A stretch of 64,000 nt of DNA from G963678255 sp963678255 (GTDB lineage Bacteria > Cloacimonadota > Cloacimonadia > Cloacimonadales > WRIO01). The notes beneath the pieces are model-generated. The model worked only from the letters and a program-made list of their open reading frames with translations, had not been told where the DNA came from and ran no database searches. Made by a program: the position numbers and the translations under genes. Each line of letters begins with the position of its first letter. The stretch's first letter is position 1. The stretch covers positions 868,001 through 932,000 of the forward strand of contig CAXXTW010000002.1 of the NCBI GenBank assembly GCA_963678255.2, read 5' to 3'. Of the stretch, positions 1 through 8,272 are shown in pieces.

Positions 1-1
1 A

Positions 2-784
2 ATCGAAGCAACCATTATCTTTTCAGATATTTATAATTTTACAACCTATTCAGAAGGGAAAAAACCTAAAGAATTAGTAAATGATTTAAATGAATATTTT
101 AACTCTATCACCAATTCAATATTAGAGCACAATGGATTATTGGATAAATATACAGGGGATGGTTTGATGGCTGTTTTTGGAGCTCCTATCGCAAGAAAAG
201 ATCATGCAGAGCTAGCTTGTTTAGCTGCCCTTAAGCATAAGAAATTTTCGTTGGAAATAGCAAAAATGAATAATAAACCTTCTACAGTTTTTCATCTGAA
301 TACCAGACTTGGAATTAATTCAGGTATGATAGTAGCAGGAAATATTGGCTCAGAAAAAAGAATGGATTATACGGCTATAGGAGACCCTGTTAATCTATCA
401 GCGCGATTGGAAGGTGTCAATAAAATCTTTAAAACACAGATAATAATCTCAGAATCAACATGGGTTTTTGTAAAAGACAAGTTTATTTGTAGAGAATTGG
501 ATTTTTTAAGAGTAAAAGGAAAAACAGAACCAACAAGAATTTATGAATTAATTGATGAATATAGTGAAGAAAACATTAAATTATACCCTTGGATAGAAAA
601 ATATAAACAAGCGCTTGACATTTACCGTCAGGGAGATTTTGTTTTAGCAAAAGAAAAATTCCAAGAGCTTTATAATAGTTCATATAAGGATAATCCGTCG
701 CAGACAATGATGGAAAGATGTGAATATTTAATTTTAAATCCACCAAAAGATTGGGATGGGATTCTTACATTAAATGTAAAATAG
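2..784 (+). CDS. Class III adenylate/guanylate cyclase, C-terminal part (cut by window edge)
   Basis: The frame is open from the first bases, so the gene begins outside the window and no start is given. The visible part holds a whole class III cyclase catalytic domain, which makes a cyclic nucleotide from NTP. The metal-binding aspartates are in FSDI (near the window edge) and in KYTGDG; the lysine of that motif is the usual adenine-selecting lysine. The later motif DYTAIGDPVNLSARLE has Thr where many class IIIa cyclases have the adenine-contacting Asp, which is the class IIIb pattern. About 100 further residues follow with no motif I recognise. The reading frame ends 11 bases before the next gene's start, so the two are probably co-transcribed. 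The sensor part, often CHASE2 in this family, cannot be seen. Confidence 0.9.
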   Translation: MEATIIFSDIYNFTTYSEGKKPKELVNDLNEYFNSITNSILEHNGLLDKYTGDGLMAVFGAPIARKDHAELACLAALKHKKFSLEIAKMNNKPSTVFHLNTRLGINSGMIVAGNIGSEKRMDYTAIGDPVNLSARLEGVNKIFKTQIIISESTWVFVKDKFICRELDFLRVKGKTEPTRIYELIDEYSEENIKLYPWIEKYKQALDIYRQGDFVLAKEKFQELYNSSYKDNPSQTMMERCEYLILNPPKDWDGILTLNVK

Positions 785-795
785 AGGGGGAGAAT

Positions 796-2031
796 ATGAA
801 AAGATCAATATATTTTCTAATAATGATCTTCATGGTTTTATTAATTGCTGCAGGAAATCTTATTGTCCAGCGAGACAGAGCAGTTCTCAGATCGGGACCA
901 GGGTCATGGTATGATATTGTCATAGATTTACCTTTAGGAACACAATTAACTGTTCTAGATAACGATATTGATGAAAATGACAGTGATCAATGGATAAAGG
1001 TTAGTGCATGCGGAAAAACAGGATACATATCAAACTCAATAATCAAGAAATCAGCCCCAAAGAATAATGTTTTTCAATCCATGGCAAAACAGAAAACAGA
1101 TTTAACGGCTTCGAAGCATGGAGTATCTGCAGGTGTGAAGGGATTTGGAGAACGATTTACCAAAACCTTTAAAGGTGACCCGTCTTTTTTAGAGATTGCC
1201 ATGAAATATAAAATTAATCCCAAAGAATACAAACAATTTAAGAAAGATACTTATAAAGGTTTTAACTTAAAAAGTAACAAGAAACAGATAAAATTTCCCA
1301 TATATCCAAAAAATGAATACTTCACATTTTCAGAGGAAGGTTTTGGTCTTGGTGTTGCTTCTGCAATCGCTTCTCAGGGTCTTTATAAAAATGAGAGTAT
1401 GCATCATTATGTAAATTATATTGGGACCATTCTGGCGGAAGCTTCAGATATGAGCGACATTGAGTTCAAATTCTTTATACTGAATTTGGATGCTCCAAAT
1501 GCGTATGCGTGCCCTGGCGGGTATATTTTTGTAACCAAGGGCATGATAAAACAATGCGAGAATGAATCTGAATTAGCGTGTGTTTTATCCCATGAGATAA
1601 TTCATGTGCTTTACAGTCATGGGATGAAAGAGTTAGAAAAAAGAAAGAATAATATTGTTGCAGACCAAGCGTTTGACGAAATGGATGAAGAATTACCAAC
1701 AGCAGATAAAGAAGTTGAATTGACAGAAAAAGAGATGAATGATGAAGCCTTTTCTATGTATGAAACAGTTATACAGGGGCGTTTAGATGCTTATGAACAG
1801 GAAGCAGATGAATTAGGCATGGTATTGGCAGCAAGAGCTGGTTATAGTCCCACTTCTCTAAGCAGTTTATTATCCAGATTAAGTAAGTCCTCTTTACAAA
1901 GTAATAACCAGCATTATCGTAAAGAAATCATTCAGAAGAGATTAAATTGGGTTAACAGCTTTTTATCTAAAAAGAAATTCCCCGATAATCTTTTTGATAA
2001 AAGAGATCGTTTTTTAAAGAATAGAATATAA
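796..2031 (+). CDS. Secreted SH3-domain M48-family metalloprotease
   Basis: 411 residues. The start at 796 follows a strong Shine-Dalgarno (GAGGGGGAG) and begins a signal peptide; the frame is open from 751, but that start would overlap the cyclase. After the signal come a bacterial SH3-like domain (about residues 25-85, with a LRSGPGSWYDIV-type core), a linker, and a zinc peptidase domain. The M48 zinc motif HEIIH lies near residue 265 and the third-ligand motif EQEADELG near residue 335. M48 peptidases of this sort (BepA/LoiP-like) act in the envelope on misfolded outer-membrane proteins; the SH3 domain may bind cell wall. Substrate is unknown. The gene is 15 bases upstream of the repeat protein and probably shares its transcript. 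Confidence 0.85.
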   Translation: MKRSIYFLIMIFMVLLIAAGNLIVQRDRAVLRSGPGSWYDIVIDLPLGTQLTVLDNDIDENDSDQWIKVSACGKTGYISNSIIKKSAPKNNVFQSMAKQKTDLTASKHGVSAGVKGFGERFTKTFKGDPSFLEIAMKYKINPKEYKQFKKDTYKGFNLKSNKKQIKFPIYPKNEYFTFSEEGFGLGVASAIASQGLYKNESMHHYVNYIGTILAEASDMSDIEFKFFILNLDAPNAYACPGGYIFVTKGMIKQCENESELACVLSHEIIHVLYSHGMKELEKRKNNIVADQAFDEMDEELPTADKEVELTEKEMNDEAFSMYETVIQGRLDAYEQEADELGMVLAARAGYSPTSLSSLLSRLSKSSLQSNNQHYRKEIIQKRLNWVNSFLSKKKFPDNLFDKRDRFLKNRI

Positions 2032-2046
2032 ATTCAGGAGATAATA

Positions 2047-3306
2047 ATGAAGAAAATCATTTTAATTATGATAATACACTTATGCTTATGTTCTTTATTT
2101 GGTATTCAGGATTTATTTTTTAAAACTATTAATGATGATCATTTAAAGAATGATCTTTTAAAAATATATAAATTATATGAGGCATCTTCTGATATTAAAA
2201 TGTCAGGAAATTTCAGACAAACAAACAATATCACCCAGCTTTGGACAAATGAAACCTGGACAAATTATTCAAAAACTGAATATCTCTATATAAACCAGAA
2301 TAATTATCAACAGATAAATACCTATTTGTTGAACAATAATTTATGGAATAATAACGACAAAACAGATTATTATTATGAAAATGGTTATGTAAATTATACA
2401 ATAACCAGTAACTTTGAAAATAGTATTTGGAAAAACTATTGGAAATCTTTATCATTTTATAATGAAAACAATATAATTGAATCAAACATATCTCAGGAAT
2501 GGGACGATGAAAATAGTGTTTGGGTCAATTATTATAATTATCAATATTTATACAATTCAGATGGTTTGATAGAAAATATTATTATTAATAAATGGAGCAA
2601 TGATAATTGGGTGAGTTATATGCAAATAAGCTATACTTATGAGAATAATTTAGTTTCTCAATACAACATAAAAATGTGGGAAGCAAATAATTGGAAGAAT
2701 TATTATCGAATCAATTATACTTATAATGAATTAGGAAAGAATATTCAAACAATAAATCAATTGTGGCTTAATAATACATGGGAAAACAACGGGAAAAATG
2801 AGTATAGTTATAATGATCAAAATTTATGTAGTTTAGAAGTGTATTCTGTTTGGTTAAGTAATACCTGGGTAGAAATGATAAAAGTAGTCAATGAATATGA
2901 CAATAATTTGAATTTAATTAGTTCAATCAATTTAGATTCTGCAGATGGAATATGGGAAAATAGGAGTAAAACAATCAATACTTATGAAGAATACGCAAAC
3001 AATCAGGATATACTCATCCCATCACAATTATCCATCAAGAGCTATCCCAATCCTTTCAGATCAGAAGGCACTTCAATCATTGTATCTTCTCAAAAATCAA
3101 ATATATCAGAAGTTTCAATCTTTAATATCAAAGGGCAATTTGTAAAACAGCTGAAAAATAATGGAATAGATGATAAAAACAATAGGATCTTTATTTGGGA
3201 TGGGAAAAACCTTGAAAATAAAATAGCACCTTCAGGAATTTATTTAGTAAAAGTTAAAGATGGAACAAAAATATCATGTCACAAAATATTAAAACTAAAA
3301 TCTTAA
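2047..3306 (+). CDS. Secreted Trp-rich repeat protein with T9SS-type C-terminal sorting domain
   Basis: 419 residues with a signal peptide (about residues 1-20); a ribosome site (AGGAG) lies just before the ATG. Residues about 60-320 are some nine repeats of about 30 residues built around a W-x-N-x-x-W-x-N-Y pattern followed by Y-x-Y, very rich in Asn, Trp and Tyr. The C-terminal 90 residues form a FlgD-Ig-like / type A sorting domain: SYPNPF, then VSIFNIKGQFV, then SGIYLVKV. In FCB bacteria that domain directs proteins through type IX secretion to the cell surface. The repeat resembles the small YD/RHS-like strands of surface proteins, but I cannot assign a ligand. It ends convergently against pyrF with a terminator between them. 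Confidence 0.8.
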   Translation: MKKIILIMIIHLCLCSLFGIQDLFFKTINDDHLKNDLLKIYKLYEASSDIKMSGNFRQTNNITQLWTNETWTNYSKTEYLYINQNNYQQINTYLLNNNLWNNNDKTDYYYENGYVNYTITSNFENSIWKNYWKSLSFYNENNIIESNISQEWDDENSVWVNYYNYQYLYNSDGLIENIIINKWSNDNWVSYMQISYTYENNLVSQYNIKMWEANNWKNYYRINYTYNELGKNIQTINQLWLNNTWENNGKNEYSYNDQNLCSLEVYSVWLSNTWVEMIKVVNEYDNNLNLISSINLDSADGIWENRSKTINTYEEYANNQDILIPSQLSIKSYPNPFRSEGTSIIVSSQKSNISEVSIFNIKGQFVKQLKNNGIDDKNNRIFIWDGKNLENKIAPSGIYLVKVKDGTKISCHKILKLKS

Positions 3307-3316
3307 TAATACAAGA

Positions 3317-3341
3317 TAAAAAAAAGGCCGGGAAACCGGCC
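3317..3341 (-). terminator. Rho-independent terminator of the pyrR-pyrF run
   Basis: A GGCCGG/CCGGCC stem (3326-3331 and 3336-3341) closes a GAAA tetraloop. On the minus strand it is followed by nine T (A run at 3317-3325), so it ends transcription coming from pyrF. On the plus strand the U tract is weak (ATATTT), though it may also stop the convergent repeat-protein transcript. Confidence 0.85.
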
Positions 3342-3366
3342 ATATTTAATTATAAATAAAAGTAGA

Positions 3367-4164
3367 TTATAAGAGTTTTTGATTGATTTGATCTCTTAGT
3401 TTTTCAGTTTCTTTTTGAGCTGTATCAGCAAAAGAGGAACTTGAATCAGCAAAGATAATCCCTCGAGAAGAATTTATTAAAAAGCCTGCATCGTCATTAT
3501 TCATACGAGCAAATTGACAAACATCATCAAGGCTTCCGCCCTGAGCACCTATCCCTGGAATCAAAAATATAGATTGAGGCATAAGATCTCTCATCGCTTT
3601 TATATCTATGGTTCTAGTCGCTCCAACAACAGCACCTGCTTTATTTTCTCCAATATCAGCAATATCAAGAGCAAGAGTTTTATATAGATCATTTTTCATG
3701 ATGTAATCTTGTGCAGAAGGATTTGAAGTTAAAGCTAGAATAAATATGTAGCGATCAGTTTTTTTGAAAACTGCATTGTAAACATCTTTCCCCATTAATG
3801 GATTGACAGTAATAGCAGAGACTTTCATTTCATCAAAAAAAGCATCAGCATATTGTTCCATGGTATTTCCAATATCACCAACTTTACAATCTAGAATGAC
3901 TGGAATATGAACAGGGATATAATCAATTGTTTTTTCAAGAGCTTCTAACCCTTTTTTTCCAGCAGAAAGATAGAAGGCAAAGTTAGGTTTATAACAAGCT
4001 GTATAGTTAGCTGTTGCATCTATGATTTCTTTGTTAAAAGACCAGATAGGATTAGTTTCATTTTTAAGGCATTCAGGTATTTTTTTTAATTCACTATCTA
4101 AACCAACACAAACATAAGATTTATTAGTTTTTATGATGGATTGATATAAATTGATAAAATTCAT
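3367..4164 (-). CDS. pyrF: Orotidine 5'-phosphate decarboxylase (subfamily 2)
   Basis: 265 residues, the length of type 2 OMP decarboxylases, catalysing the last step of UMP synthesis (OMP to UMP). The catalytic Asp-x-Lys-x-x-Asp is visible as LDCKVGDIGNT (D92, K94, D97); the residue after Lys is usually Arg (KRGD) and is Val here, a mild departure that leaves the charged catalytic residues intact. The phosphate-binding end PGIGAQGG and SSRGI are present. It starts 8 bases after pyrR, so the two form an operon closed by the hairpin at 3326-3341. Confidence 0.93.
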   Translation of the reverse strand: MNFINLYQSIIKTNKSYVCVGLDSELKKIPECLKNETNPIWSFNKEIIDATANYTACYKPNFAFYLSAGKKGLEALEKTIDYIPVHIPVILDCKVGDIGNTMEQYADAFFDEMKVSAITVNPLMGKDVYNAVFKKTDRYIFILALTSNPSAQDYIMKNDLYKTLALDIADIGENKAGAVVGATRTIDIKAMRDLMPQSIFLIPGIGAQGGSLDDVCQFARMNNDDAGFLINSSRGIIFADSSSSFADTAQKETEKLRDQINQKLL

Positions 4165-4172
4165 ATAATCCT

Positions 4173-4715
4173 CTAATCTTCTTTTAAAACAATTTTAACA
4201 GAATCTTCGCCATCTGTTTCGAGGAAAGAGACTTTAATGATTTCTTCAGAAGAGGTTGGTACATTTTTTCCAACATAGTCCGCTTTCACAGGTAATTCTC
4301 TATGCCCTCTGTCAATAAGTACGCATAATTGAATTTGATTAGGTCTGCCAAAATCTAGAATTGCTTCTAAAGCAGCTCTTACAGTTCTTCCAGTATAAAG
4401 GACATCATCAAATAAGATAATCTTAGATTTTTCAAGTTCAAAGCTGATTTCAGAACCTTTGATCACAGGTTGATGTGAGATGGTAGATAAATCATCACGA
4501 TAAAGAGTAATATCCAAAAGACCAACATTCAGTTCAATACCTTCAATTTCTTTAAGGTATCCTTGGATTCTTTGAGCGATTGGAACACCCCTTGTACGAA
4601 TACCAACAAGATAAATGTTCTCCAAACCTTTGTTTTGTTCAACAATTTCATGAGCCATTCTTTTTAAAGCTCTTTCAATGGAAGCAGAGTCCATTATTAA
4701 ACTTTTTACTTTCAT
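4173..4715 (-). CDS. pyrR: PyrR: pyrimidine operon regulator / uracil phosphoribosyltransferase
   Basis: 180 residues, full length. The PRPP-binding loop is IILFDDVLYTGRTVRAAL (residues 99-116), and the N-terminal start KVKSLIMDSASIERALKRMAHEI matches PyrR. In Gram-positive bacteria PyrR binds pyr mRNA leaders to cause attenuation and also has weak UPRTase activity; in other phyla the regulatory role is less certain. A good ribosome site (GAGGAGG) precedes the ATG. I looked upstream (4716-4785) for a PyrR-binding leader or attenuator and saw none, so autoregulation by attenuation is not supported here. Downstream pyrF is the only pyrimidine partner in the window. Confidence 0.9.
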   Translation of the reverse strand: MKVKSLIMDSASIERALKRMAHEIVEQNKGLENIYLVGIRTRGVPIAQRIQGYLKEIEGIELNVGLLDITLYRDDLSTISHQPVIKGSEISFELEKSKIILFDDVLYTGRTVRAALEAILDFGRPNQIQLCVLIDRGHRELPVKADYVGKNVPTSSEEIIKVSFLETDGEDSVKIVLKED

Positions 4716-4785
4716 GGTTCCTCCTCTATATATTTATTTGAATATCTCTTTGATATTAAATTATAAATTCTAAAGAACAAAACTG

Positions 4786-6057
4786 TCAAGTCAATAACTG
4801 ATCATTATACTTAACAGCATTTTCTTTTCCTTGTTTTTCATTAACAAATTGTAAAAGAATAAACCCAGTCACGAAGAAAAATATGACTGATAAGATAGAG
4901 AATTTTTGATCATGAGAAATTCTAGCGATTTCGCCATAAACCAAAGGACCGATAATAGAAGCTAATCTACCAGTTACACTATAAAAGCCGAAAAACTCAG
5001 TTGTTTTTTTAATAGGAGTTAATTGAGCAAAGAAAGCACGGCTGTTTGATTGACTGGACCCCATGGCAAATCCAGCCAGCAGTCCAATGAAATAATACTC
5101 TGTTTTACTTTGGCAGAAAAATACCCATAACACAGTCACAATCCAGATAATCAAAGTTATTGATATACTTCTTTTAGCGCCAATTTTATCATATAATCTA
5201 CCAAAGATCATAGCACCAGCAAAGGATGCAGGTTGAGCCAAAATAAAATAAAGAATCATTTCAGTTGCTTTCATTCCAAATTTCTGAGCACCATAAATTG
5301 AAGCAAAGCTGATAATTACTGTAATCCCATCGTTATAGAGCAAGAAACTAAACAAGAACTTTAATAGTTCTTTAAATTCTCTGATATTTTTAAAAGTAGA
5401 GCTAATTCTTTCGTAAGCAATAGAAAAATAACTCATTTTTCTGGGGACATGTCCAACAGGATCTTTAATCCACAACATAGAAGGTAACGCAAAGAGGCCA
5501 TAAAACACAGCTACAAGAATAAAAGACAATCTATAATTCATATAATCTGGAAGGGTAATTTTCATTAATGGGATGATCAAAATCAATGACACCATTCCAC
5601 CCAAATAACCTATCCCCCATGCCAAACCAGAGATTTTTCCAATATCTTCAGGTTTTGCAATCATTGTAAGGAAAGAGTTATAAAACACATTGGCACTATT
5701 GAAAGAGAAATTTGCTATGATAAAAAACAGCATCGCTAAAAATATAGCACCTGGCGTAACAAAATAGAGTGTAGCTGTAAAAAACACGCAAGAATAGGTA
5801 AAAACAGTTAGTAATTTCTTTTTAGAATGAGAGTAATCCGCAATAGCTCCAAGGATTGGAGCTGATATGGCAACCATTAACATCGAAATGCTTATAGCTC
5901 TCCCCCATAGGGCAGTTCCATATTCACCTTTCCCAACAATGATATTTTTAAAATACATACTATAAAGAACTGTAACAATAATTGTAACAAAAGCCGAATC
6001 GGCAAAATCATATAAAACCCAACCCCAAACTGCTTTACTAAGCTTTCTTAAATTCAT
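4786..6057 (-). CDS. MFS transporter, UMF1 family
   Basis: 423 residues with about 12 membrane segments. The start WGWVLYDFADSAFVTIIVTVLYSMYF is diagnostic of the UMF1 (Atg22-like) branch of the major facilitator superfamily, whose bacterial substrates are unknown. The start at 6057 is chosen because TTGGAG lies 7 bases upstream and the family signature follows at once; the frame is open upstream to 6117 but would overlap recF by some 60 bases. The ATG begins one base after the recF stop, so translation is probably coupled. A shared transcript with recF does not imply a shared function. Confidence 0.88.
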   Translation of the reverse strand: MNLRKLSKAVWGWVLYDFADSAFVTIIVTVLYSMYFKNIIVGKGEYGTALWGRAISISMLMVAISAPILGAIADYSHSKKKLLTVFTYSCVFFTATLYFVTPGAIFLAMLFFIIANFSFNSANVFYNSFLTMIAKPEDIGKISGLAWGIGYLGGMVSLILIIPLMKITLPDYMNYRLSFILVAVFYGLFALPSMLWIKDPVGHVPRKMSYFSIAYERISSTFKNIREFKELLKFLFSFLLYNDGITVIISFASIYGAQKFGMKATEMILYFILAQPASFAGAMIFGRLYDKIGAKRSISITLIIWIVTVLWVFFCQSKTEYYFIGLLAGFAMGSSQSNSRAFFAQLTPIKKTTEFFGFYSVTGRLASIIGPLVYGEIARISHDQKFSILSVIFFFVTGFILLQFVNEKQGKENAVKYNDQLLT

Positions 6058-6058
6058 A

Positions 6059-7105
6059 TCATAGCTCCAAAACAGGCAAAGATAGCAAGTTATAATGTCC
6101 AATATTCGGAGAGGCAATAAAGATTTGATGATTATGAGACAGATTGTGTAATAAGTTTTCAGAACGATATTTATCTAATTCAGCTAGGGTATCATCAAAA
6201 AGAAGAATTGGGTAAATATTAGTTGAAGAATAAATCATTTTTGCTAAGGCGAGTTTTAAAGCAATCACAATAGATCTTTTTTGACCCTGAGAAGCAAACT
6301 GATTGGCATTTTTATTATTTAAACAAATATGAAAGTCTTCAGTATGTGAGCCAAAGAGAGATCTTTGATATCTTATTTCCTTTTCTTCATACTTTTTTAG
6401 GAGGTTTTCATATTGGTGATTTTGAATAGAAACATGATCATCAATGATATAATTAATTGAGACAAATTCTTGATTTGAAGAAATTTGATGATAGGATTCT
6501 TGAAATAATGATTCAAATTGAGCAAGAAACTTAATTCTCTGATTTAATATTTCTTTTGAGCTTTCTAAAAATTGTTCATCCCATACTTTTTTTAAGGTAG
6601 TATTAATTTCATTTTTAAGAAGTTGATTTCTTTGGTTTAAAACATGGTGATAAGTTTTTTGTAGTTCAATATATGGTGTGAATAGTTTTGCTATAGACAT
6701 ATCAAGAAATCTTCTTCTGTTTTTTGGAGAGCCTATAATTAAATGGATATCATCAGGAGAAAAATAGACAATCTGTAGATAGGAATACAAATCACTTTGC
6801 CTTTTTATCATGGTATCGTTTATTTTGATTATTTTTTCGTTTTGAAAGGAAGCTTCAAAAAGATAATCTATATTTTCATGTTGGTAGTTTGCTTGTATTA
6901 AAAAGAAAGGATCATAAAAACCTTTTATTAGTTTATCTGAGTGATTATTGATAGATTTACCATACGCAAAGTAAGTGATTGCTTCAAGAAGATTAGTTTT
7001 ACCAACACCATTTTTCCCAACTAAGATGCACCCATTAGGAGAAAAAATAAACGAATTATCATGGTAATTACGATAACCTGATAAATTGATATTTTTAATA
7101 AACAA
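6059..7105 (-). CDS. recF: RecF recombination/repair ATPase
   Basis: 348 residues, usual for RecF, which loads RecA at single-strand gaps together with RecO and RecR. Walker A is GKNGVGKT (residues 30-37), the ABC-type signature FASQGQKRS is near 263, and Walker B ILLFDDTLAELD is near 296. The start is TTG at 7105-7103: AGGAG lies 6 bases upstream, and the protein then begins at the family's normal N-terminus (a FIKNINLSGYRNY-type opening). The gene lies 45 bases after dnaN, the classical dnaN-recF order, but a terminator-like hairpin sits in the gap, and its T run abuts the recF ribosome site. Confidence 0.93.
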   Translation of the reverse strand: MFIKNINLSGYRNYHDNSFIFSPNGCILVGKNGVGKTNLLEAITYFAYGKSINNHSDKLIKGFYDPFFLIQANYQHENIDYLFEASFQNEKIIKINDTMIKRQSDLYSYLQIVYFSPDDIHLIIGSPKNRRRFLDMSIAKLFTPYIELQKTYHHVLNQRNQLLKNEINTTLKKVWDEQFLESSKEILNQRIKFLAQFESLFQESYHQISSNQEFVSINYIIDDHVSIQNHQYENLLKKYEEKEIRYQRSLFGSHTEDFHICLNNKNANQFASQGQKRSIVIALKLALAKMIYSSTNIYPILLFDDTLAELDKYRSENLLHNLSHNHQIFIASPNIGHYNLLSLPVLEL

Positions 7106-7116
7106 ATTTTTCTCCT

Positions 7117-7143
7117 AAAAAAAAAGGGCACTATAAAGTGCCC
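7117..7143 (-). terminator. Hairpin with T9 run between dnaN and recF (terminator or attenuator)
   Basis: A GGGCACT/AGTGCCC stem (7126-7132 and 7137-7143) with an ATAA loop is followed on the minus strand by nine T (A run 7117-7125). This is a textbook intrinsic terminator 7 bases after the dnaN stop. The recF AGGAG ribosome site begins right after the T run. No separate recF promoter is evident in the 45-base gap, so recF probably depends on read-through or on a promoter inside dnaN. Confidence 0.85.
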
Positions 7144-7150
7144 GGATTAG

Positions 7151-8272
7151 TTAATCAAATCTTAAGGGCATGACGACGAAGCGAACTTTATAGTTTTCAA
7201 ACTCCTGATTGTTTAAAATCCAGATAGGTTCAGTCGCTTTACCAATTTTTAAAACAACATCATCAGACTCAATCACACTTAAAAAAGACTGAATAAATTT
7301 TGAATTCAACCCAAATACAATAGGATCACCATCATAAGAGAATTCAGATAAGACATCTTTTGCATTTCCCAGTTCGCTATTGATTGCTTCTATCACTAAA
7401 TCATACTGATTGATATCAAATTTTATAATATTAGCATCATCGTTAGTAGCGAGCAAAGAAACTCTTCTAATTGCATCTCTGAAAACAGTTTTATTAATAA
7501 TAACCTGATGTTTATGTTCGTTTCTGAAAACAACAGAATAAATTGGATATTTTCCTTCATACTTATTACTCATAACTACAATATTTTCATAAAGATAGAC
7601 AACTCTGTTATCTTCAAAAATCAAGTCAATTTCTGAGGTGTTTTCATTGAGGTATTTTTCAATAAATAACATTGGTTTGGAAGGAACGACCACCTCAATA
7701 GGGTTTTCCATGTCAATATCAAAAAAAGTTTTTACTTCAGCGATACGTTTTGAGTCAGTAGCCGCCATAATTTGTTCTTTAGCAGAAATATTCCAGTAAA
7801 TACCAGCATATATCTGACTGCTCCCTTCAGATCCGGCAGCAAAAGTAGTGTTATTAATCATCTTTTTAAATAGATTACAGTCAAATTTGACAGCTTTTGA
7901 TCGATCTACTTCAGGCACTAAAGGGAAAAGAGAGTGATCAACATAATTGAGATTAAAACTAGATTGTTCACAATTGATTTTTAATTTATCATCAACCGTA
8001 ACAAAATGAATAACAGCTTCAGGAAGAGCTTGAATAATGTCAGCAAAGCTTTTTGCTGAAATGCATATTTTTCCATCTTCTAAAACATTGGCATTTATGG
8101 TGAGAACAACGGTAATATTTAAATCTGTTGCAGTTAATTTAATTGTATTTGTAACACTATCCGCTTCAAGCAAAATATTAGTAATAATTTGCATGGTCGC
8201 TTTGTTAGAAATTATCATGTTTGTATGAGAGACATAATTAACAAAATCTCTTTTATTGATTGAAAATTTCAT
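7151..8272 (-). CDS. dnaN: DNA polymerase III sliding clamp (beta subunit)
   Basis: 373 residues from the ATG at 8272, which follows GAGGTGG at good spacing; a GTG two codons earlier (8278) falls inside that ribosome site. The three-domain clamp is full length and starts MKFSINKRDFVNYVSHT. Recognisable clamp segments include DSKRIAE (usually TDGHRLA), VPSKPM near the middle and the C-terminal VMPLRFD (usually VMPMRL). It tethers the replicase to DNA. dnaA is not next to it in this window; 700 bases of non-coding DNA lie upstream instead. Confidence 0.95.
   Translation of the reverse strand: MKFSINKRDFVNYVSHTNMIISNKATMQIITNILLEADSVTNTIKLTATDLNITVVLTINANVLEDGKICISAKSFADIIQALPEAVIHFVTVDDKLKINCEQSSFNLNYVDHSLFPLVPEVDRSKAVKFDCNLFKKMINNTTFAAGSEGSSQIYAGIYWNISAKEQIMAATDSKRIAEVKTFFDIDMENPIEVVVPSKPMLFIEKYLNENTSEIDLIFEDNRVVYLYENIVVMSNKYEGKYPIYSVVFRNEHKHQVIINKTVFRDAIRRVSLLATNDDANIIKFDINQYDLVIEAINSELGNAKDVLSEFSYDGDPIVFGLNSKFIQSFLSVIESDDVVLKIGKATEPIWILNNQEFENYKVRFVVMPLRFD

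Noticed and set aside
4716..4785. PyrR-responsive leader or attenuator before pyrR
   Set aside because: The gap is only 70 bases and shows no hairpin with T run or PyrR-binding motif.
4791..4807. 17-base word shared with 8480-8496 (TCAATAACTGATCATTA)
   Set aside because: One copy is simply the end of the MFS gene; a 17-base match of AT-rich sequence in 64 kb can arise by chance and nothing extends it.
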